A DNA stretch of 64,000 nucleotides from Kitasatospora sp. MBT63 (GTDB lineage Bacteria; Actinomycetota; Actinomycetes; Streptomycetales; Streptomycetaceae), in assembly GCF_000710465.2 (NCBI RefSeq), contig NZ_JAIZ01000806.1:78600-142599 (forward strand), in the 5' to 3' direction. The position numbers were made by a program, and so were the translations under genes. Each line of letters starts with the position of its first letter. The first letter of the stretch is position 1. Below, piece after piece: positions 1 through 7,107 of the stretch. The notes beneath the pieces are model-generated. The model saw only the letters and a list, made by a program, of their open reading frames with translations. It had not been told where the DNA came from and searched no databases.

Positions 1-932
1 AGCGCGCTCTCGGCGTCGTTTCGCAGGTGCGGGTCGGTGAGGGCGGCGGCGGCGAGCTGCTGGGCGCGGGCGATGCCGGCGGTGCCGTAGCACCAGCTCG
101 GCCGCTGCGGCGCGAGCGGTCTGCGGTCCGGGCCGGTCAGGTGCGCGGGGGTGATCCAGTACGGCCAGGCGTGGCCGTCGCGCCAGCGCTCCAGCCAGGC
201 CAGGACGGTGCGGAGCGCCTCGCGCTGGCCGTCGACCTCGACGCCACGCCGAAGCGCGAGGGCGAGGAGCGCGAGCGGCCCGGCGATCCCGTGCGCGAGG
301 CCGTTGTTGGCGTGCCCGCCGGGGAACCGCTCGTCCCGCTCGCCGGAGGGACCGGCGAGGGTCCACCATCCGGGCAGGACCTCCCCGTCGTGCTTGACGT
401 CCTCGGTCAGGCGGACCAGGCAGGTCAGGATCCGCCGGATCGGCTCCCCGTCGGGGGCCCGGCGCAGGAGGACCGAGCCGATGCCGGTAAGCCCCCGAAT
501 CGTGTCGAACTCGGCGAGTGCTGGCAGGTCGCCCCGTGCGGTCCGGGCCTCGGCCTGATCGCAGCGGCGCAACGCGTCGGCGGCCACGACCTGGTCGAGG
601 TGGTCGAGTGCACGCTGATAGGTGCCGGGGCGGGCTTGGGCGGCGCAGGTGAGGGCGTGGGCGAGCGCCGGGGCACCGTAGTAGAGGTAGCTGTCCGTCC
701 CGCTGGTGACCGCAGGGCCGGCCGCGATCGACAGCCAGGCACGCACCGGTTCCCACGGGCCCAGCCCGGTGGCAGCGCGCTCGATGTGGAGCAGGGCGAT
801 GCCTGGGGCGCCGTGGGCGAGGGACTGGCGCCACTGCGGGCGTGACGACCAGGCGACGGGTGCAGCTGCCGGGTCGGTGAGCAGTTCGGCGATCCGGTCG
901 GACAGCCGAAGGGCGGGGTGCGGGGCGTTCAC
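1..932 (-). CDS. lanC: LanC-like lanthionine cyclase, 3' end cut by window edge
   Basis: Cyclase of a class I lanthipeptide pathway: it adds Cys thiols to dehydrated Ser/Thr to form (methyl)lanthionine rings. About 310 residues are visible. Family motifs are present: NNGLAHGIAG near residues 207-216, carrying the active-site His region, and WCYGTAG near 277, carrying the first zinc-binding Cys. The second zinc motif (CHG) should lie beyond position 1. The GTG start at 932 overlaps the TGA of the dehydratase gene (GTGA), which indicates translational coupling. The LanB neighbour and the precursor peptide further upstream fix the assignment. Because the C-terminus is off-window, an intact zinc site cannot be confirmed. 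Confidence 0.9.
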   Translation of the reverse strand, partial: MNAPHPALRLSDRIAELLTDPAAAPVAWSSRPQWRQSLAHGAPGIALLHIERAATGLGPWEPVRAWLSIAAGPAVTSGTDSYLYYGAPALAHALTCAAQARPGTYQRALDHLDQVVAADALRRCDQAEARTARGDLPALAEFDTIRGLTGIGSVLLRRAPDGEPIRRILTCLVRLTEDVKHDGEVLPGWWTLAGPSGERDERFPGGHANNGLAHGIAGPLALLALALRRGVEVDGQREALRTVLAWLERWRDGHAWPYWITPAHLTGPDRRPLAPQRPSWCYGTAGIARAQQLAAAALTDPHLRNDAESA

Positions 933-3931
933 AGGTCACCGTCCCGGGAGAGGCGAGCGAGGGCGGCGGCGCGGGCCAGGTACAGGACTTGGGCCTCGTT
1001 GTCGAAGTCGATGCGATGCGCCCGGACGAAGCTGCAGTGCAGCAGGGAGCCGAGCACGTCGTCCGCCGCCACACCTTGGGTATACGGCCCGGGGAAGAGA
1101 CGGCGGTAGGCGTCCAGTGCGTCATCGCGTGCGGCCCAGGCGTCGACGACCGCGGCGCCTCCAGGCTCGGCGCGTAGCACGGCCCAGTCGCCGGCCGGAT
1201 CCGCGAGGCGGACCGCCTCGGCGAACACCGGCCGGGCGACGGGTGCCGGGGGCTTGGCGGGGACATTGGCGATCAGCCAGCGCAGTCCCGCAGTTGCCGA
1301 TCCGGTGAAGCCGGCCGCGATGGCGACCGCGTGGGCGGCCAGCAGGGCCTCGCGTCCGGGGAGCGCGATCTGGGTCAGTTGGGCGAGGGCGGAGGCGGAG
1401 TCGGCGCGGAAGACCTTCTCGGCGGCGGCCCAGGCGGGGCCTTCGCCCCACCGGCCGGTCTCCGCGTAGGAGGTCGGGTACACGACCTCGGACAGCAGCC
1501 CGGCGTGGTGGAGTTCGGTGCTCCAGGTGCTGATGGCAGCGGCGGCGGGGCCGAAGGCGTTCGGGGTGGGCAGTGCTATGCGCAGCCGCAGGTGCTGGCG
1601 TGGGTCGCGGAAGCGGACGAACCACCACCTCGGGTTGCCGAGGCGTTCCAGCAGGTCGGGCAGGTGGCGGGCGAGGACGGTGTCCTGGCGTTCCAGGTCG
1701 CCGTAGAGGGAGGCGAGGAGCACCGGGGAGGTGGCGGGGGCGTCGCCGTGGCCGCGGCGGAGGATCCTGGCCGGTGTGGGCTTGGGCAGGCGTGGCCAGG
1801 CCGGGGCCAGGGTGGCCGTGACGGGAATGGCGATCTCGTGGGCCCGGCCGTCGGCCCAGCCGAGGTCGGCCGGCTCGGGGGCCTCGACGAGGACGGCGTG
1901 CGGGGCGGAGCGAAGGTGCTCGCGCAGCAGGACGCGGTGACCGGGGTGGTCGAGGTCCAGGGGCAGGCCCTGGCTGTCGGCGGCCAGCGTGACGTGCCGG
2001 GCGACGCGGCGCCGCACCACCCACGCCGAGAGCATCTCGTCCCACTCGGTGAACCCGGCGGTCGTGGCGGGGGGTTCGGATCGGTTCAGGCGCCAGGAGG
2101 TGGCTGAGACGATGACGCGGCCGTGCCGAAGCCGGGGAAGGAACGGCAGCGCGCCGAGGGCGCCCCAGGAGAAGCGGGTGACCTGCGCGGTGTGTGCGCG
2201 GGAGAGCTCGGTGATCAGCCGGGCCAGGGGCGGGGTGTGGGTGCGCAGGTTCAGGGCGTGGGTGGCGGCGGCCTCAATTCGTACCCCGAGCGCCGGCGCG
2301 GCCAGGTACATGCGCCGCCCGTCGCAGCCCACCGTCAGGTCCTCGGGACCGAGAGCGCCGTCGGCGGACGGGCGGTGCTCGGCGAGGGCGATCACCAGCT
2401 GGCCGGTGGCGATGCTGCGGGCGACGTGCCCACTCGCCCCGTCCAGCGGAGGGTACGAGAGCTGCGCAGTGACGGCGTGCTCGTCCATCGTCGGCAAGCT
2501 GGTCATCAGGTTGGTGAACGCGGCCCGGTGTGCGGGTTCGAGGAGGTGGAGGAAGCGGCCGACCGAGACACCGGCCGCGCGGGACGCCGTGACGGCCTCC
2601 AGGCGGAAGGCGCCACGGTCGAGTTCCTCCCGTGTGCGGGCGTGGATGCGGGCGATGATCTCCAGGTGCGGGCGCAGCCGCGGCTCGTCCCCGGCGATGT
2701 CGAGCGAGGCGAGCAGGGCTTCGTCCAGGACGACCTCACGCTCGCCATCGAGCGCCGCGCGCTGGGCGAGGGCGGCGAGCAGCTCGTCGCGTTCGTCGAA
2801 CCGCGGGCGGTCGGCGGGCCGGGCACCCGGGTAGCCGTCGGGCCAGCCGATCCCGCTGTCCGCCACCACGTCGAGCAGCGGCACCAGCGTGCCCCGGCCG
2901 TACCGCTCGTAGAAGCGCTGATGGTAAGCCCGCCACGCTGCTGTTCCCTTGGGGGCCGGGCTGAGCCGGGTCAGGAGGAGGGCGGCGCGGGCGGCCTCGT
3001 CCGCCACAGCCTGCGGGAGGACGATGTCGGCGTCCAGTCGCAGGTCGACGGCCGCCCCCGCGGGGTCGGTGCCGGCGGTGCGCAGGTTGTCCAGGATCTC
3101 GGCGACGCCCGGCAGGTCACCCGCGCCCGCGCCCTGCACGGTGGTGTGCAGGTGAGTGACGGGGTCGGGGTCGGTGGTCGGCGCGTGCAGGCTGGTGATC
3201 AGCGCGCGGTGGGCGACCAGCTCGGTCAGGACGTTCGTGACCTGCTCGGCGGTCGCGGCGGGGAACTCGGCGCGGACCTTCTCGGCGAGGTCGCGGAAGC
3301 GGACCGGGTCGCGGCCGGTCGCCACAGCGAGTGCGACGGGGCGGGTGCGGCGCAGGGTCGTCTCTGCGGCAGCCGTGCCGAGGCCGGGTCGGGCGAGCGG
3401 GCGGTGCGGAACGACGAGGCGCTCGCCGCGCACCTGGACGGTGTTGTTCGCGACCACGTCGAGGAGGTCCAGCAGGCCCGGGAGGCGCTCCAACTGCTTG
3501 ATCGCCTCGTCGAGCCGGGCCGCCGCGACTGTACGGGTGGCGCGGTGTCCGCGCCCCCAGCGCAGGGCGGACACTGGGGCGAAGGAAGCGCCCTGCACGC
3601 CGGCGAAGTAGCCGAACGGGGTGGCGCGGCCCGAGGCTCGCAGCACGTAACGAGCGGTGGAGAGTGCCGTGTGCCGCACCTTGCGGGGCTCGGGGCTGGC
3701 TGCTGCGGTGAGCTTCCGGACCTGCTGGGCGAGGACAGGGCTGGCCTGTTCGAGGGCCTCGGCGAGGCTCGGGTCGGCCCACACCTCGCGCAGCCACTGC
3801 AGCTGACGGTCGGCCTGGCCCGCCTCGTCGAGGCCCGGCCAGGCGGGCACCGCAGGGGCGGAGTGCGCGACGGCACGCACGAGAGCCACGCCGGCGGCGC
3901 GGTAGGAAGCCGTGGAAGCGGTTGGGCGCAT
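929..3931 (-). CDS. lanB: Class I lanthipeptide dehydratase LanB (full length)
   Basis: Dehydrates Ser/Thr of the precursor peptide by tRNA-Glu-dependent glutamylation followed by elimination. At 1000 residues it has the length of a full LanB, not a split or small thiopeptide-type enzyme. The N-terminal Lant_dehydr region carries YVLRASGRATPFGYFAG near residues 94-110. A C-terminal SpaB_C/elimination domain occupies roughly residues 700-990, with GNPRWWFVRFRDP near 769. The start ATG is about 90 bases downstream of the precursor stop on the minus strand, and the stop overlaps lanC. Precursor, lanB and lanC are therefore likely one transcript. Family assignment is firm; the substrate is inferred from position. 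Confidence 0.95.
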   Translation of the reverse strand: MRPTASTASYRAAGVALVRAVAHSAPAVPAWPGLDEAGQADRQLQWLREVWADPSLAEALEQASPVLAQQVRKLTAAASPEPRKVRHTALSTARYVLRASGRATPFGYFAGVQGASFAPVSALRWGRGHRATRTVAAARLDEAIKQLERLPGLLDLLDVVANNTVQVRGERLVVPHRPLARPGLGTAAAETTLRRTRPVALAVATGRDPVRFRDLAEKVRAEFPAATAEQVTNVLTELVAHRALITSLHAPTTDPDPVTHLHTTVQGAGAGDLPGVAEILDNLRTAGTDPAGAAVDLRLDADIVLPQAVADEAARAALLLTRLSPAPKGTAAWRAYHQRFYERYGRGTLVPLLDVVADSGIGWPDGYPGARPADRPRFDERDELLAALAQRAALDGEREVVLDEALLASLDIAGDEPRLRPHLEIIARIHARTREELDRGAFRLEAVTASRAAGVSVGRFLHLLEPAHRAAFTNLMTSLPTMDEHAVTAQLSYPPLDGASGHVARSIATGQLVIALAEHRPSADGALGPEDLTVGCDGRRMYLAAPALGVRIEAAATHALNLRTHTPPLARLITELSRAHTAQVTRFSWGALGALPFLPRLRHGRVIVSATSWRLNRSEPPATTAGFTEWDEMLSAWVVRRRVARHVTLAADSQGLPLDLDHPGHRVLLREHLRSAPHAVLVEAPEPADLGWADGRAHEIAIPVTATLAPAWPRLPKPTPARILRRGHGDAPATSPVLLASLYGDLERQDTVLARHLPDLLERLGNPRWWFVRFRDPRQHLRLRIALPTPNAFGPAAAAISTWSTELHHAGLLSEVVYPTSYAETGRWGEGPAWAAAEKVFRADSASALAQLTQIALPGREALLAAHAVAIAAGFTGSATAGLRWLIANVPAKPPAPVARPVFAEAVRLADPAGDWAVLRAEPGGAAVVDAWAARDDALDAYRRLFPGPYTQGVAADDVLGSLLHCSFVRAHRIDFDNEAQVLYLARAAALARLSRDGDL

Positions 3932-4022
3932 GGGTGGCGGACCTCGGGGTCGGGGCGGATCGGGACAGGGTGGCGGCCGGTGCCCCGGGGGTGTGCTTCC
4001 CCCGGGGCACCGGCCGGGCGGG

Positions 4023-4187
4023 TCAGTGCACGCCGGTGGTGCAGGCGCCGCAGGTGGCGCCGCAGCCGTCGTCGGTCAGGACCTGCAGGCTGGCCGCGTC
4101 GGCGGTCTCGACGGTGCGGACGTCGAGGTCGAACTCGTCGCCGACGGCGACAGTCGCCTTGGTCTCAGCCGTGATCGTCTGGGCCAT
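4023..4187 (-). CDS. FxLD-type lanthipeptide precursor peptide (54 aa)
   Basis: Small gene of 55 codons starting at ATG 4187 after a strong AGGAGG ribosome-binding site. The leader contains FDLDV at residues 19-23, the FxLD motif of a named actinobacterial class I lanthipeptide precursor family and related to the FNLD box of nisin-like leaders. The C-terminus DDGCGATCGACTTGVH supplies Cys42, Cys46 and Cys49; Ser33, Thr38, Thr45, Thr50 and Thr51 are possible dehydration sites. It lies between an Fe/2OG oxygenase gene and lanB, all on one strand. The leader/core boundary is not evident: there is no GG or GA site immediately before the Cys-rich tail. Several Asp residues near the core could be substrates of the neighbouring oxygenase. 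Confidence 0.9.
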   Translation of the reverse strand: MAQTITAETKATVAVGDEFDLDVRTVETADAASLQVLTDDGCGATCGACTTGVH

Positions 4188-4335
4188 GTGTTCCTCCTGT
4201 TGGGATTTCCCTTGCGGGACCTGGCGTCGGGGCGCGGGATGCGCCTCGCATCACCAGGAGTCGGTGAGTCCGGGACGGGCCGTAGGGCCCGCCCGGAAGA
4301 CTTGTGAGCGAATGGCAGCCCGGATGCTGTCGCCG

Positions 4336-5154
4336 TCAGCCGCAGTCCACCGGGGGTGCGGTGTCGGCCGAACCGGGTGCGGGCCATGGGGCCGGGAATC
4401 CGGCGGCCAGGCCAAGAAAGGGGTGGGGCTGTCCGAGTGCCCGCAGTAGCAGCCGCTCCCCGGTGAAGCGGGTGCGGCCGTGCAGGATGCGGTGGTTGTC
4501 CAGCACGACGCCCTGCCCGCAGGCCAGGCGCAGGCGGGTGGTGTGGCGCTCGACGGCTCGGCGCAACGCGGGCAGGTGGGCCTCGGCCTCGGGCGAGAAC
4601 CGGGCCAGCTCGTCCTGGCGTAGCCGAAGACGCCATCGCCCGTCGGGCAGGCGCTCCAGGACGGGGGCGAAGCGGCCGTCCGATCCGCCGAAGTACGCGG
4701 CCCGCGGCGCCGAGAGGGCCTCCAGCGCGGTCGGGCGGGAGGCGGCCAGTTCGGCGAGGACAGCCCGGCCGTCCACCAGCAGGCTCTCGCCGCCCTCGTC
4801 GGCCGCCCGCGCACAGGCCAGCAGCATCAGCCGCGGCGGTTGGGGCAGCTGAGCACACTCGGTGTGCAGCGCGAGGTCGCCGCGTCCGAGGCCGGCGAAG
4901 CCCGTCCGGCCCTCGTGCCGGCCAGTGTCGCGAATGACGGTCAATCCGTCCGGATCGGCGTCGCGGTGCCGCCACCGCGCGGACATCAGCAGGGCCGCCG
5001 TGTCGAGCACATTGCTGCGACCGCCGAGGCGGGAGAGCCGCACCAGGCCGCGCTCGCGCAGCACGGCCGCGGCCCGTTCCAACCCGTCACCACCCAGCGC
5101 GCCGAGGGTGAACTCTTCGTCCGTGGCAGGCAGTGCGGTACCGGAAGACGGCAT
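4336..5154 (-). CDS. TauD/TfdA-like Fe(II)/2-oxoglutarate oxygenase
   Basis: 272-residue non-haem iron oxygenase. The HTE metal motif (HTECAQL) lies near residues 95-97. The distal DNHRILHGRTRF motif near 215-228 carries the third iron ligand His and the 2-oxoglutarate-binding Arg. The ATG at 5154 was chosen because it follows a purine-rich GAGGGGGAT stretch; the reading frame stays open far upstream but has no family homology there. It sits about 150 bases before the lanthipeptide precursor on the same strand. That suggests hydroxylation of the peptide or a building block, by analogy with CinX, the Asp hydroxylase of the cinnamycin pathway. The substrate is inference. Confidence 0.85.
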   Translation of the reverse strand: MPSSGTALPATDEEFTLGALGGDGLERAAAVLRERGLVRLSRLGGRSNVLDTAALLMSARWRHRDADPDGLTVIRDTGRHEGRTGFAGLGRGDLALHTECAQLPQPPRLMLLACARAADEGGESLLVDGRAVLAELAASRPTALEALSAPRAAYFGGSDGRFAPVLERLPDGRWRLRLRQDELARFSPEAEAHLPALRRAVERHTTRLRLACGQGVVLDNHRILHGRTRFTGERLLLRALGQPHPFLGLAAGFPAPWPAPGSADTAPPVDCG

Positions 5155-5331
5155 GGAGGATCCCCCTCGTGAGAACGGGCGGATGGGAGAGGACACACTG
5201 TGGCGGGCGCACCCGCCCCGAGTGAAGTGACAAATTGTCAAAGATCGATCACTGAGCCGTAAGAGCGTTCGGCGGCGGCCGGCTGCTACGTTCGACAGGC
5301 CCGTGCCCGTCCGTGCGCCGTGGAAGTAGAG
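5155..5331. promoter_or_regulatory. Divergent promoter region with 13-bp palindrome TGACAAATTGTCA
   Basis: This gap separates the minus-strand lanthipeptide operon from the plus-strand NUDIX/XRE pair. At 5228-5240 lies TGACAA-A-TTGTCA, an odd palindrome with 6-bp arms. It is strikingly AT-rich for this genome and is a good candidate operator. The XRE protein encoded from 5758 is the obvious candidate binder; no -10 or -35 could be assigned with confidence. Confidence 0.5.
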
Positions 5332-5754
5332 ATGACTGAACAGCCCTATGTGCCGCCGGCCTTCCCGATCTCGATCAAGGGCGTGGTCCTCGACCCGCAC
5401 GGGCGAGTGCTGCTGCTGAAGAACGAACGGGCCGAGTGGGAGCTGCCCGGCGGAAAGCTGGAAGGCCCCGAGACACCGGAGCAGCGGGTGGAGACCGAGA
5501 TCCGTGAGGAGAGTGGCTGGACTGCCACCGCCGGCCCATTGCTGGACGTGTGGATGTACGAGCCGGTCCCCGGCCGGAAGGTCTTCATCGTCACCTACGG
5601 CTGCACCGCCGCCGATGCACACCGGCTGCCGGTCGTCAGCCACGAGCACAAGGAAGCCGCGCTCTTCCACCGCGACGAGGTGCCCCACCTGGTCATGCCC
5701 CAGGGCTACAAGGACTCCGTCGCCCGCTGGTACGAACTGCAGGGCCGGGCCTGA
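5332..5754 (+). CDS. NUDIX hydrolase
   Basis: 140-residue NUDIX-fold pyrophosphatase. The box begins GGKLEGPETPEQ and ends TEIREESGW, matching GX5EX7REUXEEXGU except that the usual Arg before the first Glu is Thr. The EExG metal-binding core is intact. ATG 5332 is preferred to GTG 5320 because GGAAG (5322-5326) is correctly spaced before it. The stop is 3 bases before the next gene, so the two are co-transcribed. NUDIX plus XRE/TPR regulator pairs are common in Streptomyces, and another NUDIX/XRE pair occurs at 37162-38395. The nucleotide substrate is unknown. Confidence 0.9.
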   Translation: MTEQPYVPPAFPISIKGVVLDPHGRVLLLKNERAEWELPGGKLEGPETPEQRVETEIREESGWTATAGPLLDVWMYEPVPGRKVFIVTYGCTAADAHRLPVVSHEHKEAALFHRDEVPHLVMPQGYKDSVARWYELQGRA

Positions 5755-5757
5755 CCG

Positions 5758-6903
5758 GTGACACGCCGCGACCAGCACGGCGGCATCCGCTGGCACTGGA
5801 CGACCCCACGGGCCCAGGACATCCTGCGCCGCCGCAGCCTGCCCGAGATCCTCACCTTCTACCGGCAGCTCAACCAGCTCCCGCAGGAGGAACTCGGCAC
5901 CCTCCTCGGCTACTCCACCAGCTACATCTCCCGTGTGGAGAACGGAAACCGCACCATCACCGACATCGGCGCGCTGCGGCACATCGCCCAGAGCCTCGGC
6001 CTGCCACCCCACGTCTTCGGCATCACCGACGACGCCGACGGAGACCACCACGCCATGATCCAGTTCGGTGAGAGCGTCCTGCGCCTGGCCGAGATCGCTC
6101 GCCAAGCCGGACAGGCCGCCGCCGCCGTCGACGAACTCTGGCCCCTCGTCGCCCGCCTCGAAGCCCGCGCCGCCGACGGCCACACCGACACCGACGTCCT
6201 GCGCCTGCTCGCCCGCGCCCGCACCGGACTCGGTGTCGCGCTCGGCCACGTCCTGCCCGAAGAACGCCTCGCCACCGCAGCGCGCTGGACCGGCAGCGTC
6301 GCCATCGCCCGCCGCCTCGACGACCGGGCCCTGCACGCCCACGCCCTGCGCCACCACGGCAACGAACTGCGCAAGGCCGGCCTTCACCACGCCGCCCTGG
6401 AACGTCTCGGCCGCGCCCGCGACCTCGCCCGCACCCCCGACGACCGAGCCGCGGCCGTCATCCTCCTCGCCCGCGCCGCCGGAACAGCCGGCGCCACGAC
6501 CGTGTTCGACGACGCCGTCGCCGAGAGCCGACGCCTGCTCGACACCGCCAGCGTCACCCCGCTGTTCTCCGAGTTCACCCTTCACGAGGTGCAGCTGCGC
6601 GGCCTCGCCGCCACCGGCCGCGTTCCCGGCGCCGTCGAACTCCTCGAACGCGCACCCGCACCCGGCTTCCAGACCAGCCCGCAATGGCGCATCATCTCCG
6701 CGATCACCGCAGCCCAGATCCTGCTGCGCCGCGGCGACCGGGACGCGGCCGGGGAACAGATGCGCGCGGCCCTGCAAGGTGCCGAACTGCACCGCCTGCC
6801 ACACCAGGTCCAGCGCGTCATCCGCGCCAGCAGCGGGCTTCCCGACATCCGCGAACAGGCACAGGGCACCCTCGACCGGCTGAGGGCGGACATAGCAGCC
6901 TGA
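5758..6903 (+). CDS. XRE-family regulator with TPR-like C-terminal domain
   Basis: 381-residue transcription regulator. The N-terminal HTH spans roughly residues 30-85: QEELGTLLGYSTSYISRVE is a classic XRE recognition region, followed by LRHIAQSLGLPPHVFG. Residues from about 105 to the end are Ala/Leu/Arg-rich helical repeats resembling TPRs, typical of Streptomyces regulators that bind small peptides or sense partner proteins. GTG 5758 lies 3 bases after the NUDIX stop, so the two are coupled. It may control its own operon or the divergent lanthipeptide operon through the palindrome at 5228-5240. Confidence 0.88.
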   Translation: MTRRDQHGGIRWHWTTPRAQDILRRRSLPEILTFYRQLNQLPQEELGTLLGYSTSYISRVENGNRTITDIGALRHIAQSLGLPPHVFGITDDADGDHHAMIQFGESVLRLAEIARQAGQAAAAVDELWPLVARLEARAADGHTDTDVLRLLARARTGLGVALGHVLPEERLATAARWTGSVAIARRLDDRALHAHALRHHGNELRKAGLHHAALERLGRARDLARTPDDRAAAVILLARAAGTAGATTVFDDAVAESRRLLDTASVTPLFSEFTLHEVQLRGLAATGRVPGAVELLERAPAPGFQTSPQWRIISAITAAQILLRRGDRDAAGEQMRAALQGAELHRLPHQVQRVIRASSGLPDIREQAQGTLDRLRADIAA

Positions 6904-7107
6904 CACGAAGCAACCTCGAGATGTGGTGCTCCTGTCGCTGCGTACCCGCCACACCACAGCACCGGATCGCGAGCCGGCCACCGGGCCGGAGCGCACCAGG
7001 GCATGCCGCCGACGGACCTCGCTGGCGGTGTCGAAGGTCATCATCAGGTCTCTCCGCGGTACCGGATTGTCAGGGACAGGTGGGCGTAATGCAGGGATGC
7101 CGGTCTG
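6904..7107. other. Convergent intergenic region, no gene seen
   Basis: About 200 bases between the XRE gene (plus) and the NB-ARC gene (minus). Apparent reading frames here are extensions of other frames without family signals. No strong hairpin followed by a T-tract was identified. Confidence 0.4.

Noticed and set aside
5155-7044. Long minus-strand open frame running continuous with the oxygenase gene
   Set aside because: It is opposite the NUDIX and XRE genes, which have strong family motifs; the oxygenase family homology begins at 5154 with a ribosome-binding site.
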